A DNA stretch of 64,000 nt. It comes from Anaerocolumna sedimenticola (GTDB lineage Bacteria; Bacillota; Clostridia; Lachnospirales; Lachnospiraceae). Position numbers and translations under genes: made by a program. The notes under the pieces were generated by a model. It saw only the letters and a list, made by a program, of their open reading frames with translations. It had not been told where the DNA came from and did not search any database. Numbering within the stretch: position 1 is the stretch's first letter; each line of letters starts with the position of its first letter. Below are positions 1 to 9,538 of this stretch, one piece after another. The stretch lies in the NCBI RefSeq assembly GCF_009931695.1, contig NZ_CP048000.1:2435501-2499500 (forward strand), in the 5' to 3' direction.

Positions 1-864
1 TTTAAAAACCGGAATCTTAAGATCGGGTTTATCATAATAGGAACATTAATATTTATTCTTGTTTTAATAAACGTTATAGCGTTTTCCAAAATGAAAGAAC
101 CTAAGATATCCTATTTAAACCAGGATGGGAAAGAAATGCACGGAAGACTGGCAAAAAAGGCAAAAGAAGATGAGAAAATAAATAAAAAGAATGATAAAAC
201 GATTCTCAATGAGATTATAGATGCTTTTCAAAACAGAAAATTCAGAAAGGCATTTGCTCTGCAAAGTTTATATACATTATCTTTTTATATATGCTTACCT
301 TTTAACTCCAGTTATCAGATTAATGAATTAGCCTTACCTTATACATTTATCATGTTTGTTTGCTTTATGACAAATTTGTATCGAATATACATATCACCTA
401 AATTAGGACGTTTAGCAGATAAATATGGAATGGCGAGATTATTAAGATATACTTTATTAGCCTTAGGCTTCAACATGCTGTCCTTTGCTTTTACAGTTCC
501 GGGTAATGCATATCCGCTATTTATAATCAGCCAGATAATAGCTTCTACTGCCTGGGCTTTTGTGGGTATTGGTTTGTTTGGATTGCAGTTAGACTTTTTC
601 CAAAATGAAAAAAGAATGATCTGGCTTACTTTAGTTTCCTCCATTTCAGGGGTTTTTGGATTTTTTGTTTCCATCGTTGGCGGTGTGATTTTAGATCATC
701 TGCAGAAAGCTAATCTTAATATAAATGGAACGCCCATTTATGCACAGCAGGTATTAAATTTTATTGGATTTTTAATCATGCTATTTACCGTTTGGTTTAT
801 TAAATTTCATATTGAAACAGAAAAAATTGACACCAATCATAAAGACGGCAGAGTAAGTGTATAA
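1..864 (+). CDS. MFS transporter, C-terminal part (5' end outside window)
   Basis: The reading frame is open from base 1, so the N-terminus lies upstream; 287 codons are visible and the ATG at 91 is internal. A hydrophobic segment (about residues 9-28) is followed by a long Lys/Glu-rich hydrophilic loop (about 30-75), as in the central cytoplasmic loop of major facilitator transporters. Several more membrane spans follow. GRLADKYG at about residue 133 resembles the conserved MFS loop motif. The tail after the last helix is short and polar. The substrate cannot be told. A terminator hairpin follows directly. Confidence 0.8.
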   Translation, partial: FKNRNLKIGFIIIGTLIFILVLINVIAFSKMKEPKISYLNQDGKEMHGRLAKKAKEDEKINKKNDKTILNEIIDAFQNRKFRKAFALQSLYTLSFYICLPFNSSYQINELALPYTFIMFVCFMTNLYRIYISPKLGRLADKYGMARLLRYTLLALGFNMLSFAFTVPGNAYPLFIISQIIASTAWAFVGIGLFGLQLDFFQNEKRMIWLTLVSSISGVFGFFVSIVGGVILDHLQKANLNINGTPIYAQQVLNFIGFLIMLFTVWFIKFHIETEKIDTNHKDGRVSV

Positions 865-877
865 TCACTGAAGGAAT

Positions 878-920
878 AAACACACAGACATTAATGGATA
901 AAGAATGGCTGTGTGTTTTT
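878..920. terminator. bidirectional intrinsic terminator
   Basis: AAACACACAG (878-887) pairs with CTGTGTGTTT (909-918), followed by a T run. It sits between the converging MFS and subtilisin genes and can serve both. Confidence 0.75.
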
Positions 921-923
921 CAT

Positions 924-2627
924 TTATACATTTTCACTTCTTAAGCTTTCGTAGGTATTATAAAGATCTATAATACCGTATCCCCATTCTTTATTTGGAT
1001 AGGTCATATTAGGATCTCTTTTTGCACCCCGCAGTAATAAATTTTTAATTTCTATGGTACTAAAATGTGTGTAATTTCCTCTTAAGATACCCCATTCTAA
1101 AAGCATTGCCGTTATCCCAGCCGTATGTGCTGCCGCAGCACTGGTTCCGGAAGCGGTGATATATGTATTGTTTAAACCTGGTCCAATCAGATTAACCCCC
1201 GGTGCCGCTAAGGAAGGAGCAATATTTTCGTTCCTTATATAACCCCGGCCGGAATTAATATAAAGGCTTTGGTTCGTATGGTCATATGCAGTTACCACGA
1301 TAGGTATATCAGTATTTCCGGGAGAAGTTAAGGTATATTCCGGGTCAGGCCTTACAAAATATGTCTGATTCGTAATAAATTGTTGAATCGGCAGCCAGAC
1401 ATGATAATTAACTGTGAGATTACCGCTTGAGTAGACACGGAATCTCCATATTCCTTCTGTTGGAAGCTTAAACCGCATTAAAATCAGTTCATCGCCGGAT
1501 TGAGATTCTACGACCTGATAATCCAAATTTATAATAGTTTTCTCAAATATAAAACGTATTTCTCTTGTTTCTGCTATTCTGGCCGGTATTCTGGGTATAT
1601 ATTCGCCTGTTGGAGAAAGGATATCTACGGAGAAGGTACTAGGTCCGATTCCCCATATTTCCATTGTAAACCCCTCCTCATTTGGTCCTACCTTTAACTC
1701 AACCGTATCAAATTCACTTCCGCTTTTCACCGCTCCATAATAGTGGTGCCCTCTATTTCCTTCATTTCCGCCGGCAATCACGACGGCGATACCACTTTGG
1801 GCAGCCAGTGCCGAGAGGTAACTGCTTAAAGCCCCCCGTTCATCGTGAGCTCCCTGGGAAGTACCAACACCTATAAAAAGTGAAAGAGGGCGCATAAGTT
1901 TACTGGCTGTCTCTACAAGATACCTGATACCATACATAAGATCATTCTTTTGATAGCAGGTCACATTTTGAGGAATACGCCAAAACTCTTTTAAATTATT
2001 TTTAGCAGGTTTTAATTTTACTGCTATTAATTCCGCATCAGGGACAACACCTGTGAAATTGTTTTCTTCACTTGTGGATCCGGCTGCAATACCGGCTAAA
2101 AATGTTCCATGGCCGTCTTCGTCCGTACTTGGGACAATGGATAAAGGATCATTACTGGCAAGTGCGGCATTTATTTGCTCCTGGGTGTATTCAGTTCCAA
2201 AAGGGAAACCTTCCGGCATGGAATCACTTTGAATGGTCTGGTCCCATATGGAAACGATTCTAGAAGTGCCATCAGCATGCCTAAATGCACTATGGGTATA
2301 TTCGATCCCGGTATCTACAACTCCGATTAATATTCCATGTCCCCGCAGGTTCAGATTAGGTATATTACGGACTCTGTAAATACCGGATGCTTCAACACTG
2401 GCGATATCCATTAAACCATAGCAATTAGGATAGGCACCGTATCCATATAAATGAATAAAATTTTTGGGTACACTGGCAACTGGAGTATATACATTAACAT
2501 TATCATAATTAATAAAATCATAACATATATCTAACCTGGCTTTTATGTCATCCAAGGAGGATCCGTTTCTAATCATGAAATCAGCATAATCTTCACTTAG
2601 AATTCGATCTTTGCAGTCTTGATCCAA
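924..2627 (-). CDS. S8 family subtilisin-like protease, Csp-like
   Basis: 567-residue serine protease with an intact catalytic triad: Asp105 (GVVDTGIEY), His173 (DEDGHGTFLAG) and Ser496 (TASGTSAAAA), plus oxyanion Asn288 (GGNEG). About 95 residues precede the catalytic Asp and resemble the prodomain of clostridial CspB-type proteases, which mature the cortex lytic enzyme SleC during germination. A beta-rich insert (about 300-430) separates Asn288 from the Ser region, also as in Csp proteins. There is no signal peptide. The start is TTG at 2627 with GGAG 10 nt upstream; a nearby ATG is out of frame. The gene is monocistronic, not next to cspC or sleC. A spore role is inference; many Lachnospiraceae carry several such proteases of unknown target. 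Confidence 0.85.
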   Translation of the reverse strand: MDQDCKDRILSEDYADFMIRNGSSLDDIKARLDICYDFINYDNVNVYTPVASVPKNFIHLYGYGAYPNCYGLMDIASVEASGIYRVRNIPNLNLRGHGILIGVVDTGIEYTHSAFRHADGTSRIVSIWDQTIQSDSMPEGFPFGTEYTQEQINAALASNDPLSIVPSTDEDGHGTFLAGIAAGSTSEENNFTGVVPDAELIAVKLKPAKNNLKEFWRIPQNVTCYQKNDLMYGIRYLVETASKLMRPLSLFIGVGTSQGAHDERGALSSYLSALAAQSGIAVVIAGGNEGNRGHHYYGAVKSGSEFDTVELKVGPNEEGFTMEIWGIGPSTFSVDILSPTGEYIPRIPARIAETREIRFIFEKTIINLDYQVVESQSGDELILMRFKLPTEGIWRFRVYSSGNLTVNYHVWLPIQQFITNQTYFVRPDPEYTLTSPGNTDIPIVVTAYDHTNQSLYINSGRGYIRNENIAPSLAAPGVNLIGPGLNNTYITASGTSAAAAHTAGITAMLLEWGILRGNYTHFSTIEIKNLLLRGAKRDPNMTYPNKEWGYGIIDLYNTYESLRSENV

Positions 2628-2768
2628 TTTTTTTCATCTCCAGATAAAATGATTATGTATATAAATGTATGAATCATTATCATTATTATTCATTATATGG
2701 ATATTTAAGGAAAAACATACAGCCAACGTATATCCGGTTAAAAATTAGTTCTTTTTTATAAAATATTC

Positions 2769-2797
2769 TTGACAATTAAAACAATTCATTGTATTAT
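2769..2797 (+). promoter_or_regulatory. promoter of tRNA-Trp
   Basis: TTGACA (2769-2774), a 17-bp spacer and TATTAT (2792-2797), placed about 30 bp before the tRNA. Confidence 0.8.
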
Positions 2798-2827
2798 AAA
2801 TAAGCAGTGTTTGATTGCCAAATACAT

Positions 2828-2898
2828 AGGGGATTGGTCAAATGGTATGACAAGGGTCTCCAAAACCTTTAGCGGGAGTTCGATTCTCTCATCCCCTG
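2828..2898 (+). tRNA. tRNA-Trp (CCA anticodon)
   Basis: A cloverleaf of 71 nt folds by eye. The acceptor stem is AGGGGAU/AUCCCCU with discriminator G, the D arm GUCA/UGAC, the anticodon stem AGGGU/ACCUU with loop CUCCAAA, and the T arm GGGAG-UUCGAUU-CUCUC. Anticodon CCA specifies tryptophan. The 3' CCA is not encoded. It is a single tRNA gene with its own promoter and terminator. Confidence 0.95.
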
Positions 2899-2902
2899 TT
2901 TG

Positions 2903-2931
2903 AAAGACATTATCGTTATGGTAATGTCTTT
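2903..2931. terminator. terminator of tRNA-Trp, shared with the leftward operon
   Basis: AAAGACATTA (2903-2912) pairs with TAATGTCTTT (2922-2931), followed by T residues. The right arm overlaps the last codons of the gene on the opposite strand. Confidence 0.8.
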
Positions 2932-4196
2932 TTTAGTATATTCTTAACCTGGATAACATCCTCTTTTGTACAATCATCCTTACTATATCTTGCTTTTTCA
3001 TAAAATTCCGCTAATTTCTTTGCTTCCTTTTTGATTATTTCATCCTCGGAATGCTCAGTTTGAATATTTAAGGCATATTGGGATAGTTGCATTGGAGTTA
3101 AACAACCTGATAGTTTTTCGGTATCATTATGGGTTATAACCCCTTTATAAAAATGTTTTCTGATTTTTTCATTATTGGAGCGGCCAAACAAAGGAAATAG
3201 TTTCTTAACTACCTTGCTCATTTCTTCTCTTTTCAGGGATTCCCTCTTGTCAAAGGGGGAAATAAATTCGGTTTTATCTCTGAAATTATTGTATTTCTTT
3301 TCATAAAACAATTGATATAACCGGTAAAGGCCATATAGAATTAATGCTATCACTCCGGCAAATAACGCTATAGTAAATAAACCCAGCAGGATGTTCCCAA
3401 TATACTGCCAGATAACAGACGGGGTATTGGCTTTTATAAGCCCTAAGGGTTCAGCTCCTTGATCCGGTTCTATATTTTTTATTGGAGAAGTTATATCTTT
3501 ATCTTCAAACAGTGAAAAAAAGGCTCTTATTAATCCTAATAGTAAATTTCCAATTATGGCTAAAAAGGCTTTCAGAGGAAATTTTGTGAAGATAAACATG
3601 GTGGCAACACATAAACAACTAAAAAATAGCAGTAATATATGATTGGTATTTTGGATGCGTTTTATTGGAACATTGGTTAAATTGCTGTGAGTCTGAAAAA
3701 AACGTTCAAAATTAATGAGATACAAATTAAACAGATATAACAATATAAATGATAAAACTAACAGGAATACCAGACTGGTCAGATTAGTTATTCCCAGATA
3801 ATTATTTAAAAAATACATGGCAATAAACGGTGCTAAAAATATCAGAGAGGTATTTGATTTCGCCATAACTTCTGTTTTCAACTTGTTATTAAGAGCAAAT
3901 GCCGTTAAAAGAACGAAATAAATAAAATAAAAAGCAATTACAAAACCATTATGGTTCGTAAAGATATAGACAGCAGCCATACTGATATGCAGGACTAAAA
4001 AAGACCAGATATGTTTGGTGTACCTGCCAATCAGGTAAGATATGACTGGAGCCGGAAGCAATATAAAAGTTTTATAAACATAACCGGTATTTTTGGTGGT
4101 AAATATAATACCAATTCCGATTACGGCAAAAGAAGCAAGAAAATTAAGGAGTATATTTAACATATCTATTATAAAATGATATTGTTTGTTATTCAT
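2916..4196 (-). CDS. membrane protein with DUF4129-like C-terminal region
   Basis: 426 residues, third gene of a leftward operon after MoxR and DUF58. Hydrophobic segments fill residues 10-210 (about eight spans) with another near 265-295. The charged cytoplasmic tail (about 310-426), containing ARYSKDD, resembles DUF4129, the usual partner of MoxR-DUF58 operons, which often also include a transglutaminase-like protein; no transglutaminase domain is seen here. RBS GAAAGG lies 8 nt before the ATG. Molecular function is unknown; the operon type is linked to envelope or secreted-protein processing. Confidence 0.6.
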   Translation of the reverse strand: MNNKQYHFIIDMLNILLNFLASFAVIGIGIIFTTKNTGYVYKTFILLPAPVISYLIGRYTKHIWSFLVLHISMAAVYIFTNHNGFVIAFYFIYFVLLTAFALNNKLKTEVMAKSNTSLIFLAPFIAMYFLNNYLGITNLTSLVFLLVLSFILLYLFNLYLINFERFFQTHSNLTNVPIKRIQNTNHILLLFFSCLCVATMFIFTKFPLKAFLAIIGNLLLGLIRAFFSLFEDKDITSPIKNIEPDQGAEPLGLIKANTPSVIWQYIGNILLGLFTIALFAGVIALILYGLYRLYQLFYEKKYNNFRDKTEFISPFDKRESLKREEMSKVVKKLFPLFGRSNNEKIRKHFYKGVITHNDTEKLSGCLTPMQLSQYALNIQTEHSEDEIIKKEAKKLAEFYEKARYSKDDCTKEDVIQVKNILKKTLP

Positions 4197-4275
4197 GCTA
4201 AAAACCTTTCTTTTTATTCTATAAAAGAGCTAACAGGTTTGGTGTGTCAAAAGCCAAACAAATATCTTACCTATA

Positions 4276-5397
4276 TTAAGGGGCTAGTTCCCATGGTATG
4301 ATATAAGGTATTAATACGGCATCTGCTTTTACTGTAACGCTTTGATTGGTGGGGATAATCCAGGTAAAATCAGCTTTCTTTTCAAGAGAGGTTAAGAGGA
4401 GCCGCCGGATATCTTCTTTTTGATAAAAAGATATAAAAATCAGATAATCATTTTCTGATGAATGGAGGCAGTTTTCTTCGATGACCGGTACAAATGCAGG
4501 TATGGGTAAAATGGTATCAATTCTGGCTAAGAGTTCATTGATAGCTTTTATATGATTATTTCCTGATCCGGGAGGGATATTTAATATTTCATGAGTTATT
4601 ATATCTCTGCCATTGGTGTAAATGGATGTCTGAATTCCCTGATCGATAAAAGCAGAAGCGAGAGACACAGCCAAGCGGATACTTTCTTCCTGTAAATCTT
4701 CGTGTTTCCATATGGAGTCAGATTCTAAATTAATAATAATTTTAACCTGCTGGGAAGAAGTATAATCGTAAACATTAACCTTTAGGGAGCCTGTTTTCGC
4801 GGAAGCTTTCCAATTTACTGTTTTTAACGTATCATAGGACTGATATTCACGAATACTTCGGAATTCAAAGGGGTCTTCATTTATAAACCGTTTGGCGAGT
4901 ACTGTTCCCAGCATTTTATTAAAAGGTGCCTGTAATCTGATATAATCTACAGGTTTTGGATACACATATAAGCGTATATCCATATCATAATTTTTTACTG
5001 CTTCAAAAGTGATAAACAAATCGGAACAGATCAGATCCGCATTATTTATTGTAAAATAACCCCGGTGCAAACACCTGAAATTTAACGACCTGGTTAATTT
5101 CTGATACATCATAATGGATATCAAATCATTACGGTAGTAATTATCGGTTACGATGGAATTGTTAAAGTCCAGAAAGTTCAAATATTTAGAAGTCATGAAC
5201 TTCACTTTTAAAATGGGAAGGGGAAGTAATTTCTTATTTATAATAGTCTCATATAAAATTAATTCATCACCTTCTACGGCTTTCTCTTCGGAAAAATTGA
5301 TAGAAACCGACAGGTTTTTATTCCATAACTTATGGTAAAGGTAATTCTGGAGTAAATATAGTAGAAGAGCACCTAACATAGCTGATAGTATAATCAT
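4276..5397 (-). CDS. DUF58 domain-containing protein
   Basis: 373 residues from the ATG at 5397. AGGAGG lies 10 nt upstream and overlaps the stop of the preceding MoxR gene, so this start is preferred over an in-frame ATG at 5442 inside moxR. A short N-terminal hydrophobic anchor (IILSAMLGALLLYLLQNYLY) is followed by a beta-rich domain. The DUF58 core comes next, with FRSIREYQSYDTLKTVNW (typical R-Y-x-G-D-D/S...INW region) at about residues 180-198, then a von Willebrand A-like C-terminal half. The family is thought to act as a membrane-linked partner of MoxR AAA+ ATPases; the precise role is unknown. Confidence 0.85.
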   Translation of the reverse strand: MIILSAMLGALLLYLLQNYLYHKLWNKNLSVSINFSEEKAVEGDELILYETIINKKLLPLPILKVKFMTSKYLNFLDFNNSIVTDNYYRNDLISIMMYQKLTRSLNFRCLHRGYFTINNADLICSDLFITFEAVKNYDMDIRLYVYPKPVDYIRLQAPFNKMLGTVLAKRFINEDPFEFRSIREYQSYDTLKTVNWKASAKTGSLKVNVYDYTSSQQVKIIINLESDSIWKHEDLQEESIRLAVSLASAFIDQGIQTSIYTNGRDIITHEILNIPPGSGNNHIKAINELLARIDTILPIPAFVPVIEENCLHSSENDYLIFISFYQKEDIRRLLLTSLEKKADFTWIIPTNQSVTVKADAVLIPYIIPWELAP

Positions 5398-5404
5398 GGA
5401 ATTA

Positions 5405-6361
5405 TTACCTCCTGGTAAAATCCTCAGTTGGAACAGGCACATCTCCTAAAATCTCAAAAATGATATCAAGGGAAGCAGCCCCTTTTTGGAATCCTGTTCT
5501 TAAAATAATACGATGGGTTAATACATAAGGCGCGATCGTCTGTATAATTTCAGGTGTAACATATTGTTTGCCTTTGATAGCGGTATAAGCCTGCGCAGCT
5601 CTTAAAAAAGCCAGACTTCCCCTTGGACTGACGCCCAGAGCAATACCTTTATGGCTTCTTGTTTGGTGAATGATCGAAATCATATATTCCATTAAAGAAG
5701 GGTGAATATAAATAGATTTAATGAAATTCTGCATAGCCAGTAATTTTTCTTTGGAACAAACACTATTTAATGCTTCTAACGGGTCTGCCTGGATAAAACG
5801 GTTTAAAATAGCAATTTCTTCGGTAAAATCCGGGAATCCCATTCCGATCTGCATGAGAAAACGGTCTAACTGTGCTTCCGGCAGAGGAAATGTTCCTGCT
5901 GTTTCAACAGGATTTTGAGTTGCTATTACGAAAAAGGGTTTTTCTAAACGGTAGGTTTGCCCGTCAATGGTTATCTGTTTTTCTTCCATACATTCCAACA
6001 GGCTGGATTGGGTTCTTGGAGTAGCACGGTTAATTTCATCTGCAAGGAGTATATTGGTAAATACCGGCCCGCTTCTAAATGTAAATTCCCCCAATTTCTG
6101 ATTATAATAATTTAATCCGGTTATATCTGACGGAAGAAGATCCGGTGTGAATTGAATTCGTTTAAAGTCAGCATCTAATGATTTGGCCAGGGATTTAGCG
6201 AGTACTGTTTTTCCCGTACCCGGTACATCTTCAAGAAGAATATGTCCCCCTGCAAGAAGAGAAGTCAGGATTAAATCGATAATCTGAGATTTTCCTATAA
6301 TAACTTTTTCAATATTTTGCTTTATCCTGTCTGTTTGAGATTGTAATTCCAATATATCCAT
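5405..6361 (-). CDS. MoxR family AAA+ ATPase
   Basis: 318 residues, first gene of the operon. Walker A is EDVPGTGKT (about residue 42), Walker B LLADEINRATPRTQSSLLE (about 107) and sensor 1 VIATQNPVE (about 147). The AAA lid domain with PRGSLAFLRAAQA follows. This matches the usual MoxR length. MoxR ATPases act as chaperone-like remodelers with DUF58/VWA partners, and the adjacent DUF58 gene starts 7 bp after this stop. The ATG at 6361 is preceded by GGTGAT. Confidence 0.93.
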   Translation of the reverse strand: MDILELQSQTDRIKQNIEKVIIGKSQIIDLILTSLLAGGHILLEDVPGTGKTVLAKSLAKSLDADFKRIQFTPDLLPSDITGLNYYNQKLGEFTFRSGPVFTNILLADEINRATPRTQSSLLECMEEKQITIDGQTYRLEKPFFVIATQNPVETAGTFPLPEAQLDRFLMQIGMGFPDFTEEIAILNRFIQADPLEALNSVCSKEKLLAMQNFIKSIYIHPSLMEYMISIIHQTRSHKGIALGVSPRGSLAFLRAAQAYTAIKGKQYVTPEIIQTIAPYVLTHRIILRTGFQKGAASLDIIFEILGDVPVPTEDFTRR

Positions 6362-6742
6362 AGCATCACCTTTACTTTCCTAATCGTTCCAGTATTAATA
6401 AATGGAATTTGGTTCCATGTCCTCTCTATTATAGTACATACTATGAAGAAATGGATATAGGTAAATAGCAGATATAATTGCGGAATGATTGTAGAAATTA
6501 TACAGGAAATGCTTTGTTAGCTTAGCGATATTGATTTCTTCGGGAAAGTATTAAAATAAATAATCCTGTAATCTTTTATAAGAACTAATAATATAACCGG
6601 ATTTTCTTATAATAAATAAATAAAAGCCGATAATATCTTTGGAATTGCACCGATTCGGCAAATTGACTTATATTATAAAACATGATATAAAATTTCTAGC
6701 CGTTTTTATAAAAATAACAACTTATTTGGAGGAATTATAAAA
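6362..6742. other. intergenic region between divergent moxR operon and HPr-like gene
   Basis: 381 bp of AT-rich sequence. The right end carries a clear rightward promoter (6663-6691). For the leftward operon only a TATAAT-like box on the minus strand near 6430 is visible, with no convincing -35. No RNA element or extra gene was recognised. Confidence 0.5.
6663..6691 (+). promoter_or_regulatory. promoter of HPr-like gene
   Basis: TTGACT (6663-6668), a 17-bp spacer and TATAAA (6686-6691), about 45 bp before the RBS. Confidence 0.7.
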
Positions 6743-6970
6743 GTGGAAATAAAAAAGATTAAACTGAATACGCCAGAAGAAGTAATGGAATTTGTTAATG
6801 CTGCGGAACAATGTGATTTCGATATAGATTTATACTATAATAGAATAGTTGTAGATGCAAAGTCTTTCCTTGGAATTATGAGCCTTGATATATCCCAAAA
6901 CTTTAATGTAGCTTACCATGGTTATAACAATAATCTGGAAAATACAATAAAAAAATATGCAGTGGTATAA
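6743..6970 (+). CDS. HPr-like domain protein lacking the active-site histidine
   Basis: 75 residues starting at GTG (6743) with GGAGG 10 nt upstream. VDAKSFLGIMSLDI (about residues 37-50) matches the HPr signature region around the regulatory serine (KSIMGVMSL). The N-terminal part that carries GLHARPA and the phosphorylated His in true HPr is replaced by LNTPEEVMEF, so it cannot be a normal PTS phosphocarrier. Such His-less HPr-like proteins are widespread in Lachnospiraceae with no established role. Own promoter and terminator; monocistronic. Confidence 0.75.
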   Translation: MEIKKIKLNTPEEVMEFVNAAEQCDFDIDLYYNRIVVDAKSFLGIMSLDISQNFNVAYHGYNNNLENTIKKYAVV

Positions 6971-6978
6971 CTGGAAAT

Positions 6979-7012
6979 AAAAGGGTGTGTTGTAACTGCA
7001 GCACACCCTTTT
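6979..7012. terminator. bidirectional terminator
   Basis: AAAAGGGTGTG (6979-6989) pairs with CACACCCTTTT (7002-7012) over 11 bp, between the converging HPr-like and GGDEF-EAL genes. Confidence 0.85.
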
Positions 7013-7027
7013 AAGTATACATAATAT

Positions 7028-9538
7028 TTATTGCACCGAATCAAGTATAGCCAATAATCTGGAGGGGTATAAGGGTTTACTGTAGATATAACCCTGAATG
7101 ATATCACAATTCTTAGCCTTTAGTACACTTAATTGCTCATTATATTCCACACCTTCAGCGATAACCTCTACATCTATACTATGAGCCAGCTGTATAATTG
7201 CCTCCGCGATTAAGGAATCCTTCCTATTTTTACTGATATTATCAATAAAAGATTTATCAATTTTTAAGGTATTAATCGGCATACTGGTTAAGTAATTTAA
7301 AGAGGAATAACCTGTACCAAAATCGTCTAATGATATACGTACTCCTAAATCCTGAAGGCTGTTCAATAAGGTGACAGCATCGGTTATAGAGGATACAATC
7401 GTACTTTCCGTGATTTCCAGTTCGAGGTATTTTGGTGGAATACCAGTTTCTTTTAATACATGATCCAACATAGTAATAAATCCTGTCCGGTTAATCTGAA
7501 CAGATGAAATATTTACCGATACGATATATGGAGTATAGCCAAGTTCCATCAGGTTCTTGTTAAATCGGCAGGCTTCTTTTAAAATCCATTCGCCAAGTTC
7601 CACGATTAGCCCGCTCTCTTCTGCAATTGGGATAAACTCCGATGGAGACAGTTCCCCTAACTTTCCGCTTTTAATTCTCATTAAGGCCTCGAAACCTATT
7701 ATTTTATTCGTAATGATATTGATCTGAGGCTGGTATTTTATATAAATCTCATTGTTTTCTATAGCTCCCCTTAATATTTCAAGAATGATAGTATTTCTGT
7801 TTAATTCATCTTCCATACTTTTATCGAATAATGTATATTTGTTTTTACCGGTATCCTTGGATTTATACATAGCTATGTCAGCATTCTTAATCAGAACATT
7901 GGTTAAGGTACCGTTTTTCGGATAAATGGCAATGCCGATACTCATGGATACATAAGCGATTTCACCGCTTAGATGAAAGGGTTTTTTAAACGCATCGATT
8001 ACATTAGCCGCAAATTCAGTTGCTTCCCTTTGGCTGCTTAAGTTTTCTCGGAAAATTAAAAATTCGTCGCCTCCTGCCCTGGCGAGTATATCATCTGAAG
8101 TGATTAAGGAAAGAAGCTGTTCGGCGGTTTGGGTTAATAAATTATCTCCATAATCATGTCCAAGAGTATCATTTATTGTCTTAAAATTATCCAAATCTAC
8201 AAAGTAAACGGCATGTACTTTATTAGATCCCGGTGACAAAGCTAAAGTGCTGTTAACCCGTTCGGTAAAAGCCAGTTTATTTGGCAGGTTAGTAAGAATA
8301 TCGTGATATGCTAAATATTCAATCCGAATATAATTATTGCGAAGCTGTTCCTCGTTGGTAATTAATTCTTCGTGCATTGCAGACAGTTCATTATAGTTCC
8401 CTTTAATAATATGTAACATCTTATTAAAACTTCTGGATAATTCACCTATTTCATTATTAGCTTTAATATTGGATTGTACCTCTAAGTCCCCGTCTGAGGC
8501 AGTACGCATGGCATCCTTTAATTCTATAATGGGATCCGTATATGATTTAGCAAATTTATTACTTACCAGAATCATAAAAATGATAAGTATAATCACGGTC
8601 CATCCCAGAACATAGATAATTATTACGGCGAGATTAATGATTTCCGATATATCCTGTTTCACCAGTAAAACCCAGTCAAGTTCCGGTATAACACTATACC
8701 CGTAAATTTTACGGTTATTTTCATAGTTATATGCAAACGCACCGTTTTGAGTAATTTTACCGGTATAATAACTGTTAACAAGAGTACCGAGTTTTTCATT
8801 ATCAATACTTGTACCGATTAATCTGGAATCAGGATGGTACACTATGATTCCGTTTTTATCTAAAACTACTCCAAAACCGGTTTCTCCCATTTTAATGGAG
8901 CTAAGAAAATCTTTAAAATAGGATAAATTAATAGTGCTGATAATATAACCGATAATTATTGAACTTTCATTTGTTTCCATGGTTATGGGGCAGCCTATTT
9001 CTATACAGTAAGAGCTTGTTTTGTTTGTGATATTGTCCGGTGAAAGCTGCGGATTTTTAATCAGTCCGCTGACGCCGCTGGCAGAACACTTAGTGGCTTT
9101 TATGTAGGAGAGGGTTATACTGTCGGAGTAATCCGTATTAACAATGGATTGATCGGAACTGGCGATTGCCTGAAATTTTGTATTATATACCGTTATACGG
9201 GAACAGGAAGGATACTGGGCATGACGTTTTTTTAATAATTCCATGGCGCTTTTGTAAATATCCTTATAGCCTTTCTTTGTAAGTAAAACAGACGATTGAT
9301 TATAAAGTGCCAGATTATAAATCTGGTTTTGTATGGCAAGAAGATTAATTTCTGTCTGTTGATTTTTGACCATCGCTTTTAACCCATTGCTGTTCGTAAC
9401 AGCCAATTGGTTTAAATTATCACGCTTAATTGATATCAATCTGCCGGCAATAAGTTGATATGCCAGTATAGATACGATGATAATTGGTACAATAGAGAAT
9501 ATAATTAAGGTTATTCTTAAGGTTTTTTTAATCGACAT
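7028..9538 (-). CDS. membrane sensor with Cache, HAMP, GGDEF and EAL domains
   Basis: 836 residues. Order: membrane segment (7-29), extracytoplasmic Cache-type sensor domain (about 40-300, with DKNGIIVYHPD), second membrane segment (about 305-330), HAMP (330-385), short coiled coil, GGDEF domain with intact AGGDEF at about 488, and EAL domain with intact FEAL at about 616 and DDFGTGYSSL. Both catalytic motifs are present, so it may make and degrade cyclic di-GMP, or one domain may be regulatory. The ligand of the Cache domain is unknown. It stands alone, convergent with the HPr-like gene. Confidence 0.93.
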   Translation of the reverse strand: MSIKKTLRITLIIFSIVPIIIVSILAYQLIAGRLISIKRDNLNQLAVTNSNGLKAMVKNQQTEINLLAIQNQIYNLALYNQSSVLLTKKGYKDIYKSAMELLKKRHAQYPSCSRITVYNTKFQAIASSDQSIVNTDYSDSITLSYIKATKCSASGVSGLIKNPQLSPDNITNKTSSYCIEIGCPITMETNESSIIIGYIISTINLSYFKDFLSSIKMGETGFGVVLDKNGIIVYHPDSRLIGTSIDNEKLGTLVNSYYTGKITQNGAFAYNYENNRKIYGYSVIPELDWVLLVKQDISEIINLAVIIIYVLGWTVIILIIFMILVSNKFAKSYTDPIIELKDAMRTASDGDLEVQSNIKANNEIGELSRSFNKMLHIIKGNYNELSAMHEELITNEEQLRNNYIRIEYLAYHDILTNLPNKLAFTERVNSTLALSPGSNKVHAVYFVDLDNFKTINDTLGHDYGDNLLTQTAEQLLSLITSDDILARAGGDEFLIFRENLSSQREATEFAANVIDAFKKPFHLSGEIAYVSMSIGIAIYPKNGTLTNVLIKNADIAMYKSKDTGKNKYTLFDKSMEDELNRNTIILEILRGAIENNEIYIKYQPQINIITNKIIGFEALMRIKSGKLGELSPSEFIPIAEESGLIVELGEWILKEACRFNKNLMELGYTPYIVSVNISSVQINRTGFITMLDHVLKETGIPPKYLELEITESTIVSSITDAVTLLNSLQDLGVRISLDDFGTGYSSLNYLTSMPINTLKIDKSFIDNISKNRKDSLIAEAIIQLAHSIDVEVIAEGVEYNEQLSVLKAKNCDIIQGYIYSKPLYPSRLLAILDSVQ

